Source: JABABD01 sp965530995
GTDB taxonomy: Bacteria; Bacteroidota; Bacteroidia; Flavobacteriales; Flavobacteriaceae
Assembly: GCA_965530995.1 (NCBI GenBank)
Contig: CBESOB010000159.1
Coordinates: forward strand, 1 to 6,702
DNA length: 6,702 nt
Direction: 5' to 3'
Of the stretch, positions 1 to 4,729 are shown in pieces (the stretch's first letter is position 1; every line of letters begins with the position of its first letter). Made by a program: the position numbers and the translations under genes. Under the pieces are notes generated by a model, which ran no database searches, was not told where the DNA came from, and was given only the letters and a program-made list of their open reading frames with translations.

Positions 1-477
1 GTAGCTTTTCATCAGCCGGTCATTTACTTTCCCATTGTGGTGGTACTGGCCACTGTTGTATCCCACCTCCAGCCGATCCGGATCCAGGCCACGGCCCTCC
101 ATGTACTGCCTACCCACCACACTGCGATGCATGCCGTTTCTGAACGAGGTGAAGATCTTGGTCAGAACGGCGGATTTGCTGAAGGATTCTGCGTCAGGTG
201 GAGTGGTGGCAACTCCCAGTAGCTCCTTAGCTTTCAGGATCGCTTCATGTTTCGTGCAAGCTTCCTTTTTCAGGATAAAATCGATCTGGTCGCCACTACC
301 AGCTGAGCAGTTGCTACTAAAGCAGGTCCAGGTACCGGTTTTAGGGTATACCTGCATGCTAGGTGTCTTGTCATCATGGAAAGGGCATTTAAGGCGGTTG
401 TTCCGATCTGGGGTGAGGTTGTAATGGGCTAAAACAGTCTCGATTCTCAGCCTTTGTTTGATCTCCTGGATTTCCAT
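1..477 (-). CDS. CHC2 zinc-finger (DnaG-type) primase-like protein, C-terminus outside window
   Basis: The frame is open from the ATG at 477 to the left edge, giving 159 residues with no stop, so only the N-terminal part is seen. It starts MEIQEIKQRLRIETVLAHY. A CHC2 zinc ribbon follows with putative ligands C31, H34, C52 and C57, in the contexts LKCPFHDDKTPS and WTCFSSNCSAGSGDQIDFI. The CPFHDDKTPS stretch and the following G-D-x-IDF segment are typical of the DNA-binding zinc domain of DnaG-type primases, and a Toprim catalytic domain usually follows. In Bacteroidota, proteins of this short CHC2 type commonly sit on integrated elements next to Toprim or mobilisation genes, so I infer an element-borne primase or primase-like protein rather than housekeeping DnaG. 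No Shine-Dalgarno is visible; the leader is A/T-rich. The gene is divergent from the XRE operon. The CHC2 call is strong. The exact subfamily and full length cannot be judged. Confidence 0.88.
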   Translation of the reverse strand, partial: MEIQEIKQRLRIETVLAHYNLTPDRNNRLKCPFHDDKTPSMQVYPKTGTWTCFSSNCSAGSGDQIDFILKKEACTKHEAILKAKELLGVATTPPDAESFSKSAVLTKIFTSFRNGMHRSVVGRQYMEGRGLDPDRLEVGYNSGQYHHNGKVNDRLMKSY

Positions 478-516
478 TGAAAAAAAATTAATTTTTTATC
501 TGTCTCACATTTGTCC

Positions 517-548
517 CAAAAGTAAATAATTCGAGATTCAACGACAAG
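517..548 (-). promoter_or_regulatory. Candidate Bacteroidota sigma promoter for the CHC2 primase gene
   Basis: On the - strand, TACTTTTG (524-517) matches the Bacteroidota -7 consensus TAnnTTTG exactly. A CTTG (548-545) lies 20 nt upstream and resembles the -33 TTTG/TTG box. The predicted transcript would start roughly 30 nt before the ATG at 477. The call rests on consensus matching only. Confidence 0.45.
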
Positions 549-592
549 ACTTTAAAGAGATTTTTATCAAATAATTATCTTAAATTTGTCGT
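541..592. promoter_or_regulatory. Inverted 7-mer ACGACAA...TTGTCGT, candidate operator pair
   Basis: ACGACAA at 541-547 and its exact inverse TTGTCGT at 586-592 are separated by 38 nt. The left arm covers the putative -33 box of the leftward primase promoter. The right arm overlaps the putative -7 box of the rightward XRE promoter. A further ATTTGTC at 509-515 repeats the ATTTGTC at 584-590. The placement would suit binding by the adjacent XRE regulator or the antitoxin to control both directions. A 7-mer inverted pair in A/T-rich DNA can arise by chance, so this is tentative. Confidence 0.3.
581..588 (+). promoter_or_regulatory. Candidate -7 box of the XRE/TA operon promoter
   Basis: TAAATTTG at 581-588 matches the Bacteroidota -7 consensus TAnnTTTG on the + strand. 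It would give a leader of about 40 nt before the ATG at 637. No convincing TTTG -33 box is present at the expected spacing; only T-rich sequence (about 557-566) is seen. Weak -33 elements are common in this phylum. Confidence 0.35.
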
Positions 593-636
593 ATAGTAGT
601 TAGAATAAAGGTTTTGTAGTTTAATAATTCTCGATT

Positions 637-972
637 ATGACTATCTCAGAGCGCATTAGATTGATACGGCAGCAAAAAAGTATCTCACAAAATGAGCTGG
701 CCAAAGCTGCCGGTATTAACGTAAAAAGTCTGTCCAGGTATGAGCTGGGGGCAAGTATACCCCCGGCCAACGCATTAAAGGCCATTGCTGATGCATTGGG
801 AGTTTCAGCGGATGCATTACTCACTGATGATAACGCCCAGATAAAGGATAAAGAACTGTTTAAGAAGTTTGAGGCGATTCAGGATATGGGTGGGGATACC
901 AAGAAAATGATCATTAACTTCCTGGACCTGGCCATTCGGGATCACAAGGCAAAGCAGGCTTATACCGGATAA
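637..972 (+). CDS. XRE/Cro-family helix-turn-helix transcriptional regulator
   Basis: The protein has 111 residues. Residues 3-60 form a typical XRE (HTH_3) domain: ISERIRLIRQQKSISQNELA, then KAAGINVKSLSRYELGASIP, then a third helix region ALKAIADALGVSADALL. The SQNELAKAAGI...LSRYELG pattern is the canonical scaffold and recognition helix arrangement. The tail (about 68-108, LFKKFEAIQDMGGDTKKMII and following) is predicted helical, and related small regulators use such a tail to dimerise. It probably binds the divergent intergenic region, autoregulating the operon and perhaps the primase gene. It precedes the antitoxin/toxin pair by 11 nt, so the three genes are likely co-transcribed. It could be a stand-alone element regulator or a third component of the TA module; the sequence does not decide. 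Confidence 0.9.
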   Translation: MTISERIRLIRQQKSISQNELAKAAGINVKSLSRYELGASIPPANALKAIADALGVSADALLTDDNAQIKDKELFKKFEAIQDMGGDTKKMIINFLDLAIRDHKAKQAYTG

Positions 973-983
973 AACCTGTAACA

Positions 984-1184
984 ATGAAGCAACTGACTTT
1001 AAATATCGTTGAGAGTAAATTCCAGGCATTCCTGGAGTTTGTTAAAACGTTGGATTATGTGGAGATCCCTGAGGTTGACAAAAAAGCCCTTGATGAACTG
1101 CAGCAGAGCCTTAACCAGGTGAAGCTAATGCAGGAGGGCAAGATTGAAAAACAATCAGCTGACGATTTCTTAAATGAACTATAA
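984..1184 (+). CDS. Small antitoxin-like protein upstream of a RelE/ParE toxin
   Basis: This gene encodes 66 residues, acidic overall and predicted almost fully helical (LESKFQAFLEFVK-like amphipathic stretches, then KALDELQQSLNQVKLMQEGK). It begins 11 nt after the XRE stop codon and overlaps the toxin start by 11 nt (1174-1184). This order and overlap are classic for type II toxin-antitoxin pairs. No DNA-binding fold can be seen with certainty at this length. The middle 'PEVDKKALDELQQSL...G' and the C-terminal 'SADDFLNEL' resemble the toxin-wrapping tail of small Bacteroidota RelE-associated antitoxins. The assignment as antitoxin is by position and size. No Shine-Dalgarno is evident, so translation may be coupled to the upstream gene. 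Confidence 0.8.
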   Translation: MKQLTLNIVESKFQAFLEFVKTLDYVEIPEVDKKALDELQQSLNQVKLMQEGKIEKQSADDFLNEL

Positions 1185-1509
1185 CGTATATCCTACTCCT
1201 GATTTTAAGAAGTTTCTCAAGAAGCTTGTCAAAAAGTACCCCTCACTAAAAGCCGACCTCCAGGGCCTTATCAGGACTCTCGAAAAAGAACCGGATTCCG
1301 GGATTCACCTGGGACACGGCATTCATAAAATTCGACTGGCCATTAAATCCAAAGGAAAAGGTAAATCCGGCGGTGCCAGGGTGATCACCTACCTGGTAAC
1401 CCAGGATCATGAGGTCTACCTGGTCTATATCTACGATAAAAGCCAACTCGAGAACATTGTTAAAGATCAGATTCTTGAACTGATTAAGAAAGCTGGATTG
1501 ATCGATTAG
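1174..1509 (+). CDS. RelE/ParE-superfamily type II toxin
   Basis: The protein has 111 residues, the usual size for RelE/ParE/HigB-fold toxins. It opens with a short strand and two helices (YPTPDFKKFLKKLVKKYPSL). Then comes the strand-rich core: KIRLAI (52-57), a basic glycine loop KGKGKSGGARVITY (60-73), VYLVYIYDKSQ (81-91), and a C-terminal helix. The K-I-R-x-A-I...KGKSGG-x-R-V-I-x-Y and YxYDKs-x-x pattern is characteristic of the RelE-like toxins widespread in Bacteroidota. Family members are ribosome-dependent mRNA endonucleases (RelE/HigB) or gyrase poisons (ParE); the basic residues (R54, K60-K64, R69) favour an RNA-directed role, but this is inference. The start codon lies inside the antitoxin gene, so production is probably translationally coupled and kept in check by the antitoxin. 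All key motifs look intact. Confidence 0.9.
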   Translation: MNYNVYPTPDFKKFLKKLVKKYPSLKADLQGLIRTLEKEPDSGIHLGHGIHKIRLAIKSKGKGKSGGARVITYLVTQDHEVYLVYIYDKSQLENIVKDQILELIKKAGLID

Positions 1510-1510
1510 A

Positions 1511-1536
1511 AAACCCGCGGGTCGGCCAGGATTTTT
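1511..1536. terminator. Possible convergent terminator between the TA operon and the Rhs array
   Basis: Only 27 bp separate the stop codons of the + strand toxin (1509) and the - strand lipoprotein (1537). The gap contains the 10-bp palindrome ACCCGCGGGT (1513-1522), flanked by AAAA on one side and ATTTTT (1531-1536) on the other. On the - strand the region reads CCTGGC-N7-CGGGTTTTC, which lines up with the strong terminator at 4671-4694 (CCCGGC-N7-CGGGTTTTC). It may be a degenerate copy of that element. Stem pairing is short, so function is uncertain. Confidence 0.35.
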
Positions 1537-1989
1537 CTATCTATTTAATTTTAAGCTTATTCCTAATTTTCTCTTTTCTGCTCGAAAGCTATCAATATTC
1601 ATCGGACCAGTAACCTGTGATAGTATAATACTTTCAAGTTTGCCACCGTCATCATAATTGAAATCTGCTTCGAAATCCTTATTGATAATCCAGTAACTTT
1701 CGATCATGTTTGCATCTTTTGTTATTGCTATAATCCACTTTTCACTTGAAATAGCGTCTACAACATAGCTTGAGGTGCTATCTGATCTTGATGGAAGAAC
1801 AGGGATTCCTGCATTACAGCATCTTTTATCTCCAGTGCAATATACTATTAGCCTATCGGTATCTTTATCTCCTTCCAATAAAGAGAAGTTATTTCCTAAC
1901 TTATTATCCCCGAATAATTTACAGTAATTGCATGATGGCGTTATAATTGCCATAATAATTATGGCTACCATGATTCGTCTTGTCCTCAT
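1537..1989 (-). CDS. Small lipoprotein, candidate immunity protein for orphan Rhs cassette 2
   Basis: I place the start at the ATG at 1989, giving 150 residues. The longer frame back to 2046 would overlap the Rhs tail gene by 47 nt and put 19 polar residues before the signal sequence. From 1989 the protein begins MRTRRIMVAIIIMAIITPSC: a basic n-region, a hydrophobic core and a cysteine at residue 20. This is a plausible, slightly non-canonical lipobox (TPSC), so a lipoprotein facing the periplasm is likely. The mature part has several cysteines (NYCKLFG, IVYCTGDKRCCNAG) and a strand-rich C-terminal half. I do not recognise a family. The gene begins 10 nt after the stop of the Rhs tip gene in the same direction, the usual place of an immunity gene in polymorphic toxin loci. 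That role is inferred from position. A short secreted hypothetical protein unrelated to immunity is the alternative. Confidence 0.7.
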   Translation of the reverse strand: MRTRRIMVAIIIMAIITPSCNYCKLFGDNKLGNNFSLLEGDKDTDRLIVYCTGDKRCCNAGIPVLPSRSDSTSSYVVDAISSEKWIIAITKDANMIESYWIINKDFEADFNYDDGGKLESIILSQVTGPMNIDSFRAEKRKLGISLKLNR

Positions 1990-1999
1990 AAAAGTTGAT

Positions 2000-2839
2000 T
2001 TACTTTTTAAGTGTACCTGTCCCAAAATAGTATGCTCTAAAGCCATGAGAGTTATTTATACCAGAGCGCCGTCTTTCTGCATTAATCAAGGTTCTTCTTA
2101 GTTTAGATCCACCTTGATTCCAGTCATAGTCAGTTGCTCGATTCGAAGACTGATTAAAATCGTTTACAATTGAGACACTTCCTGATTGTCTATTTAGTAA
2201 CGTCATATTTACTCTCCCTAAAGCATAAACTGTTGCTCTCAAAGTAGAGTTAGTCCCAGAAGCAGCCAGATTAGCTGCATTTAAAAGATTTATTGGTGTC
2301 TGTACGTTTATTGATTGAAAGTCTGAGGTAGAAATATTCCCGAAGTTAAGCTTAGATGCATCAATATAAAGCATGTTATCAGGAGTCGGATTATTGAGTG
2401 CGCCAGGATTAGATTTTGCCCATGCTACACCTTCACCCCTTGTCACAAGTCCATCCCAGTCTGGACGATTACTTAAACCAGCCTGATGGCTATCCATCTT
2501 ATCCAGGATTTCAGGTTTAATTACCATGGGTAAGTCGCTCCTTAATGTTCCTTTATCAAGGGCCTCTCCATGTGCCATTCCTTGCTGAAAGCCATTCTTA
2601 TTCATCACAATAGCCTCTCCCTGAAGCCCTTTGTCATCAGTCCCTAAGAAATCTCCATATTCATCGTAAATGGGATTTGCAGACATCCCAGTGGGATCAA
2701 TAAAGTTAATCGGGTTATTATGCACGAAATGATAGGGTGTCCAGGAATTGAAGTCCTCGGCGAGCGGATCTTGCGTTGTAAAGCGCCCTAAAGCAGGGTC
2801 ATACATGCGTGCACCATAGTCATACCAGTCCAGATTCAC
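2000..2839 (-). CDS. Orphan Rhs C-terminal tip 2 (Rhs core fragment plus toxin-like tail), start damaged
   Basis: From the GTG at 2839, 279 residues are read. Residues 1-50 are the end of the Rhs core (NLDWYDYGARMYDPALGRF, TTQDPLAEDF, NNPINFIDPTG). After that comes a unique tail of about 229 residues starting NPIYDEYGDFLGTDDKGLQG and ending YYFGTGTLKK. Its C-terminal part (DYDWNQGGSKLRR, LINAERRRSGINNSHGF) is rich in charged and polar residues. This looks like one of the recurrent Bacteroidota Rhs tails; I cannot assign an activity. The Rhs frame stays open upstream to 2902 (LSENKYLFNGKEIQDEQLGG), where a TAA occurs at 2905-2903. The ATG at 2903 reads CCT-AAG-TGA and is out of frame. Compared with cassette 1 there is one extra base here, so the original start is lost and the GTG may not be used. 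There are no YD repeats, shell or secretion parts, so this is a displaced tip, probably silent, with an intact tail frame. Confidence 0.8.
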   Translation of the reverse strand: MNLDWYDYGARMYDPALGRFTTQDPLAEDFNSWTPYHFVHNNPINFIDPTGMSANPIYDEYGDFLGTDDKGLQGEAIVMNKNGFQQGMAHGEALDKGTLRSDLPMVIKPEILDKMDSHQAGLSNRPDWDGLVTRGEGVAWAKSNPGALNNPTPDNMLYIDASKLNFGNISTSDFQSINVQTPINLLNAANLAASGTNSTLRATVYALGRVNMTLLNRQSGSVSIVNDFNQSSNRATDYDWNQGGSKLRRTLINAERRRSGINNSHGFRAYYFGTGTLKK

Positions 2840-2890
2840 ACCCCCTAGCTGCTCGTCTTGGATCTCCTTTCCATTAAATAGGTACTTGTT
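2768..2890 (-). repeat. Rhs core tip repeat, copy 3 (orphan 2)
   Basis: This 123-nt block, coding NKYLFNGKEIQDEQLGG through ALGRFTTQD, aligns without gaps to 4432-4554 and 5868-5990. By hand count it is about 85% identical to the orphan 1 copy and 77% to the main gene copy. It includes an uninterrupted 23-nt match to the main gene (2817-2839 with 5917-5939). It would serve as the homology arm for tip exchange. Confidence 0.9.
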
Positions 2891-2891
2891 C

Positions 2892-3006
2892 TCACTTAGG
2901 CATTATTTTTGACACTATATCAGTAAGTTATAGATTCTGAAGTCTTCTTAGCTTGGAAAATGTTTCAAAGAACGATCAACGAAAGGTATTAATTTCAGTT
3001 GAAGAG
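2892..3006. repeat. Cassette spacer repeat, copy 2
   Basis: This non-coding DNA upstream of orphan tip 2 is homologous to 4555-4666 upstream of orphan tip 1. Shared exact blocks include TAAGTTATAG (2924-2933 / 4587-4596), TTTCAAAGAACGATC (2963-2977 / 4624-4638) and ATTTCAGTTGAAGAG (2992-3006 / 4652-4666), in the same order and at near-equal spacing. The main gene has no such sequence upstream of its tip repeat. I find no clear TAnnTTTG promoter on the - strand here; the nearest is TACCTTTC with one mismatch. Confidence 0.85.
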
Positions 3007-3011
3007 AGAAT

Positions 3012-3024
3012 CTGGCCACTCCAG
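3012..3024. terminator. Decayed terminator hairpin, spacer copy 2
   Basis: CTGG-CCACT-CCAG (3012-3024) sits exactly 5 nt beyond the conserved GAAGAG, as the strong hairpin at 4672-4688 does in the other spacer. On the + strand it is followed by GTTTTC. The stem is only 4 bp, so it is probably a degenerated copy with little activity. Its place just after the stop of the DUF922-like gene (3029) fits an ancestral cassette terminator. Confidence 0.4.
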
Positions 3025-3028
3025 GTTT

Positions 3029-3652
3029 TCAATATGTTATATTAGTCTTTAAGTATTCATTCAAAGAGCCTGGAGAACGGTAATATTTAGACATCTTGCA
3101 TAACTCACACTTTATCATCTGACGCCATCGTTCTTGTTCCTTTTCAATGGTTCCAGAATATGTTTCTTTATCATAGTTTTGATTTCTGAATTTTGCTTCA
3201 ACTTTAATCCCATTAATAGCATCTTTATATACAGATTCATCTGTTATCCCCAGTGACATAGGTTCCTCGATCGCTTTTCGGATCTTCCTGGTATATAATT
3301 CATATATGTCAAAGTGTAGCTGTTCATGCTGCAATAGGCATTCCGAACTTGTATCTTTTGCCCAAGATATTTCCTTGTTAAATACACAAAAGACCTTAAT
3401 GCCAGATAATGTAGTATCAAGATAATCAAACGTGTAACTAATGGAAATCACGGATACAGCACTGGGCATTGTTCCATATTGTGTGGTCTTAGCACTGTCC
3501 ATTGAGCCCTTAAAATCTGACCATTCCAGTTTATGATCAGGAGCCCAGGACTGATAACGATCAACGTTTTCTTGACCATTACCATAATCCACAAAAACAA
3601 ACAAATAGGATAAAACCGCTAAAAAGACTTGAACTCTATTATTACTATACAT
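3029..3652 (-). CDS. DUF922-like secreted putative zinc metalloprotease in the immunity position of cassette 1
   Basis: The protein has 207 residues with an N-terminal hydrophobic segment (VQVFLAVLSYLFVFV, 7-21) and a likely signal peptide cleavage near residues 24-28. Then follow W36, LEWSDFKGSMDS (42-53) and a strand-rich part ending NKEISWAKD. The motif LLQHEQLHFDIYELYTRKIR has HExxH at 109-113. It ends in an E-x-x-W-x-x-x-I region (EQERWRQMIK, 172-181). The order 'LxWxDF-G...SW...LLxHEQLHFDIxExYxRKIR' is what I know from DUF922 proteins of Bacteroidota, described as predicted secreted Zn-dependent proteases. H109, E110 and H113 would be the zinc and catalytic residues. It starts 8 nt after the stop of orphan Rhs tip 1, where an immunity gene is expected. 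It could be a cognate immunity protein built on this fold, or an accessory protease. No activity can be shown from sequence. Confidence 0.78.
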   Translation of the reverse strand: MYSNNRVQVFLAVLSYLFVFVDYGNGQENVDRYQSWAPDHKLEWSDFKGSMDSAKTTQYGTMPSAVSVISISYTFDYLDTTLSGIKVFCVFNKEISWAKDTSSECLLQHEQLHFDIYELYTRKIRKAIEEPMSLGITDESVYKDAINGIKVEAKFRNQNYDKETYSGTIEKEQERWRQMIKCELCKMSKYYRSPGSLNEYLKTNITY

Positions 3653-3660
3653 TGCTTCTA

Positions 3661-4566
3661 CTAATTTGGTTGCGCATCTATACCAAAGCTAGATCCCCAT
3701 TCGTTTATTATTCTCACTTGATTAGGGGACACACCCAGCTGAATAAGTATTGTCCATATTGTGGATTTCCTGGCTCCCATAATTTGGCTCTTGCTAAAGG
3801 GAGACTTATTCCCTGTTTTAGCATTCCAAAATGCAGGGCTGTCTTTTTGTGCTTTAAGCCAAGGAGTTGAGTTAACAACTTGGACAATAAAGTCTGGATT
3901 GTATTTTATATATTCAGCGAGTGGACTTAATAGCTTTTTAACTTCCGCAAGATTATATCCATTACCAAAACTTGTTGTACCTCCCATCCAAATGCTTCCA
4001 TTAATAATTGGCTTTCTACCACCAGCTTCTCCAGTCCAATCATCAAAAAGAGGTGATGATCTTTGGCGATTGCTGGAATAATCGAATGGAAGCGGTTTTA
4101 TTGCATCCCCCTCAATATCTAAGCCAAATGGTGGTAAGGAAACAAACAGCGATGGAAGAGCTAAATCTTTGTTATTGACTCCAGACCCATGAATCGCAAT
4201 CGTTGCTATACTAGGATTATATGTCCCACCCCTTCTTGGTTTAATTGCAGCTGTTCGTCTAGCATGTCTTGCTTGTTGCCTTCGTCTTTGGTTGGCATTC
4301 CTTTTTAGCTTATTCCTTCTCTTTTCTTCTTTAGAATCCCAAGGCCATAGTCCCTCATAATCAACATACTTAACAGGATTATTTTTTGCGTAACTATAAG
4401 GAGATTCATCTGATAATAAAAATGACAAAGGATCTTGAGTGGTAAAACGGCCTAAAGCCGGGTCATACATCCGTGCCCCATAGTCATACCAGTCAAGATT
4501 CACAGTGCCTAGGAGCTCGTCCTGGATTTCTTTTCCGTTGTATAGGTACTTGTTCTCACTGGGCAC
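3661..4566 (-). CDS. Orphan Rhs C-terminal tip 1 with basic linker and OmpA-like tail
   Basis: The frame has 301 residues from the GTG at 4566 (MPSENKYLYNGKEIQDELLG). No earlier in-frame coding match exists, because upstream is the non-coding spacer. Residues 6-73 are the Rhs core end (NLDWYDYGARMYDPALGRF, TTQDPLS, AKNNPVKYVDYEGLW). Residues 79-114 form a very basic linker (KRRNKLKRNANQRRRQQ, RHARRTAAIKPRRGG). The final about 95 residues resemble an OmpA C-terminal domain: NLAEVKKLLSPLAEYIKYNP (205-224), a strand FIVQVV, then a helix with the R of GARKSTIWTILIQLGV (264-279), and SPNQVRI. Such domains bind peptidoglycan; here the usual aspartate/asparagine loop is not obvious, so the match is tentative. 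YD repeats and secretion parts are absent, so this is a displaced tip. It is followed after 8 nt by the DUF922-like gene. Expression is doubtful: a strong terminator lies upstream, there is no clear promoter, and the start is a GTG. Confidence 0.8.
   Translation of the reverse strand: MPSENKYLYNGKEIQDELLGTVNLDWYDYGARMYDPALGRFTTQDPLSFLLSDESPYSYAKNNPVKYVDYEGLWPWDSKEEKRRNKLKRNANQRRRQQARHARRTAAIKPRRGGTYNPSIATIAIHGSGVNNKDLALPSLFVSLPPFGLDIEGDAIKPLPFDYSSNRQRSSPLFDDWTGEAGGRKPIINGSIWMGGTTSFGNGYNLAEVKKLLSPLAEYIKYNPDFIVQVVNSTPWLKAQKDSPAFWNAKTGNKSPFSKSQIMGARKSTIWTILIQLGVSPNQVRIINEWGSSFGIDAQPN
4432..4554 (-). repeat. Rhs core tip repeat, copy 2 (orphan 1)
   Basis: This 123-nt block aligns without gaps to the main gene (5868-5990; about 78% identical by hand count) and to orphan 2 (2768-2890; about 85%). 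It shares a 24-nt identical run with the main gene (4528-4551 with 5964-5987). Homology to the main gene stops sharply after the NKYLYNGKE codons on the upstream side. Confidence 0.9.
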
Positions 4567-4666
4567 TGTTTTTACCCCACTATCAATAAGTTATAGCAAT
4601 CCTGTTTTCCTAGCTCATAAAAATTTCAAAGAACGATCCTTGAAGATACTGATTTCAGTTGAAGAG
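4555..4666. repeat. Cassette spacer repeat, copy 1
   Basis: This is non-coding DNA between the terminator of the main operon and orphan tip 1, homologous to 2892-3006. It ends 5 nt before the terminator stem, like its partner. No open frame or convincing promoter is seen. It may be a remnant of the region that originally followed an ancestral rhs/immunity unit. Confidence 0.85.
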
Positions 4667-4670
4667 GAAA

Positions 4671-4694
4671 ACCCGGCGAAGTGCCGGGCTTTTT
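4671..4694. terminator. Bidirectional Rho-independent terminator
   Basis: CCCGGC (4672-4677), loop GAAGT (4678-4682) and GCCGGG (4683-4688) form a perfect 6-bp GC stem. It is followed by CTTTTT on the + strand and by TTTT on the - strand. It lies about 40 nt past the stop of the lipoprotein gene (4730), so it should end the main rhs/immunity transcript and insulate the orphan cassettes from it. Confidence 0.85.
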
Positions 4695-4729
4695 AAACAA
4701 AGGCGTTTACACATTCTATTCTACAGACC

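Noticed and set aside
35..424. Open frames on the + strand at 35-424 and 37-222
   Set aside because: They are antisense to the CHC2 primase frame, which has a clear zinc-ribbon motif; their translations show no family features.
621..1029. Minus-strand open frames at 621-824 and 817-1029
   Set aside because: They are antisense to the well-supported XRE regulator gene and have no recognisable content.
1246..1446. Minus-strand open frame inside the RelE-type toxin gene
   Set aside because: The + strand frame carries the complete toxin motif set; this is its shadow.
1513..1522. ACCCGCGGGT palindrome as a recombination site
   Set aside because: It is a single short palindrome with no second copy in the window; a terminator relic explains it better.
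1990..2046. Longer start for the cassette 2 lipoprotein (ATG at 2046)
   Set aside because: It would add 19 polar residues before the signal peptide and overlap the Rhs tail gene; the ATG at 1989 gives a proper N-terminal signal sequence.
2892..3006. CRISPR-like or tandem repeat interpretation of the spacer copies
   Set aside because: There are only two copies about 1.6 kb apart, each tied to a Rhs tip, with no regular short repeat unit.
3244..3870. Open frames at 3244-3429 (-), 3652-3870 (+) and 3761-4081 (+)
   Set aside because: They overlap the DUF922-like gene and orphan tip 1 in other frames and show no protein-family features.
4505..4696. Plus-strand open frame over the tip repeat and spacer
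   Set aside because: It is antisense to the Rhs core repeat and runs through the spacer into the terminator; there is no support as a gene.
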